DNA of 42,802 bases from Erysipelotrichaceae bacterium. Lineage in GTDB: Bacteria > Bacillota_I > Bacilli_A > Erysipelotrichales > Erysipelotrichaceae. Location: the NCBI GenBank assembly GCA_017404205.1, contig JAFRCV010000015.1, positions 1 through 42,802 on the forward strand, given 5' to 3'. The position numbers and the translations under genes are program-made. The notes under the pieces were generated by a model that did not search any database, was not told the origin of the DNA, and was given only the letters and a program-made list of their open reading frames with translations. The stretch's first letter is position 1. Every line of letters begins with the position of its first letter. Positions 42,747-42,802 of this stretch are shown here, piece by piece.

Positions 42747-42802
42747 GTGATTTATGGATATATAAGAGTTTCAACAAAGAATCAAAATATTGATAGACAA
42801 TA
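42747..42802 (+). CDS. Serine recombinase (resolvase/invertase), N-terminal fragment
   Basis: 18 codons to the window edge from a GTG: IYGYIRVSTKNQNIDRQ. YIRVSTxxQNxxRQ is the start of the resolvase/invertase catalytic domain, with the Ser of RVS as the nucleophile. It is the only plus-strand gene. AAGGAGG lies 9 nt before the GTG. It could serve resolution of a mobile element, inversion or integration; the rest lies outside. Confidence 0.85.
   Translation, partial: MIYGYIRVSTKNQNIDRQ

Noticed and set aside
1-42802. Mycoplasma genetic code (TGA as Trp)
   Set aside because: Many genes end at TGA in conserved places (dxr, cdsA, topA, copA, rimM, ffh) and Trp positions use TGG.

Overview
The window comes from a low-GC, Gram-positive-type bacterium (Bacillota; most likely a Bacilli or Erysipelotrichia-like lineage close to the Mollicutes). 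The gene order and protein families are those of Bacilli: rpsB-tsf-pyrH-frr-uppS-cdsA-dxr-rseP, rbgA-rnhB-dprA-topA-trmFO-xerC, rpsP-KH-rimM-trmD-rplS, and a ymfF/ymfH-like pair. TGA is used as a stop in many genes, so this is not the mycoplasma code. PASTA-like, glucosaminidase, undecaprenyl and cell-surface genes indicate a peptidoglycan wall. Apart from a recombinase fragment at the far right edge, every gene lies on the minus strand, so transcription runs from high to low coordinates.

Layout. 1-4912: a surface operon led by a Phd/YefM-like protein without a toxin, followed by a membrane-anchored protein of unknown function, a secreted GH73-type glucosaminidase and a PASTA-repeat membrane protein that runs off the window. 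5000-13544: one long housekeeping operon from the rpsB promoter (S2, EF-Ts, UMP kinase, RRF, isoprenoid and phospholipid precursor enzymes, site-2 protease, small membrane exporter, galE). 13548-20938: a DNA/ribosome operon (XerC, TrmFO, TopA, DprA, RNase HII, RbgA) whose first gene is a phage-type BRO-N/DinD-like protein. 21239-23142: a YtrA-like GntR regulator with an ABC transporter and its operator. 23197-25868: copper ATPase CopA with a CsoR-type operator and a cyclophilin-like lipoprotein. 25933-31475: lepB, rplS, a Cof-type phosphatase, trmD, rimM, KH protein, rpsP, an SRAP/HMCES protein and ffh. 31619-35863: ssb, the M16 peptidase pair and a CNNM/CorC-type membrane protein.

35903-42802 is accessory. 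It holds an XRE regulator plus nucleotidyltransferase pair that looks like a toxin-antitoxin unit with a perfect self-operator, a two-gene restriction-modification-like cassette (Eco57I-type adenine methylase plus a GIY-YIG/SF2 helicase protein ending in a partial methylase domain), and the start of a serine recombinase on the opposite strand beside a 30-bp palindrome. Together these look like a small defence island.

The genome is very compact. Seven gene junctions share a single base (TAATG or TGATG) and at least five more use ATGA. Four genes (phd-like, lepB, rimM, ffh) have no Shine-Dalgarno sequence but carry TATAAT or TACAAT exactly 6 nt before ATG, the geometry expected of leaderless mRNAs; in three of them the promoter is embedded in the terminator of the upstream gene.
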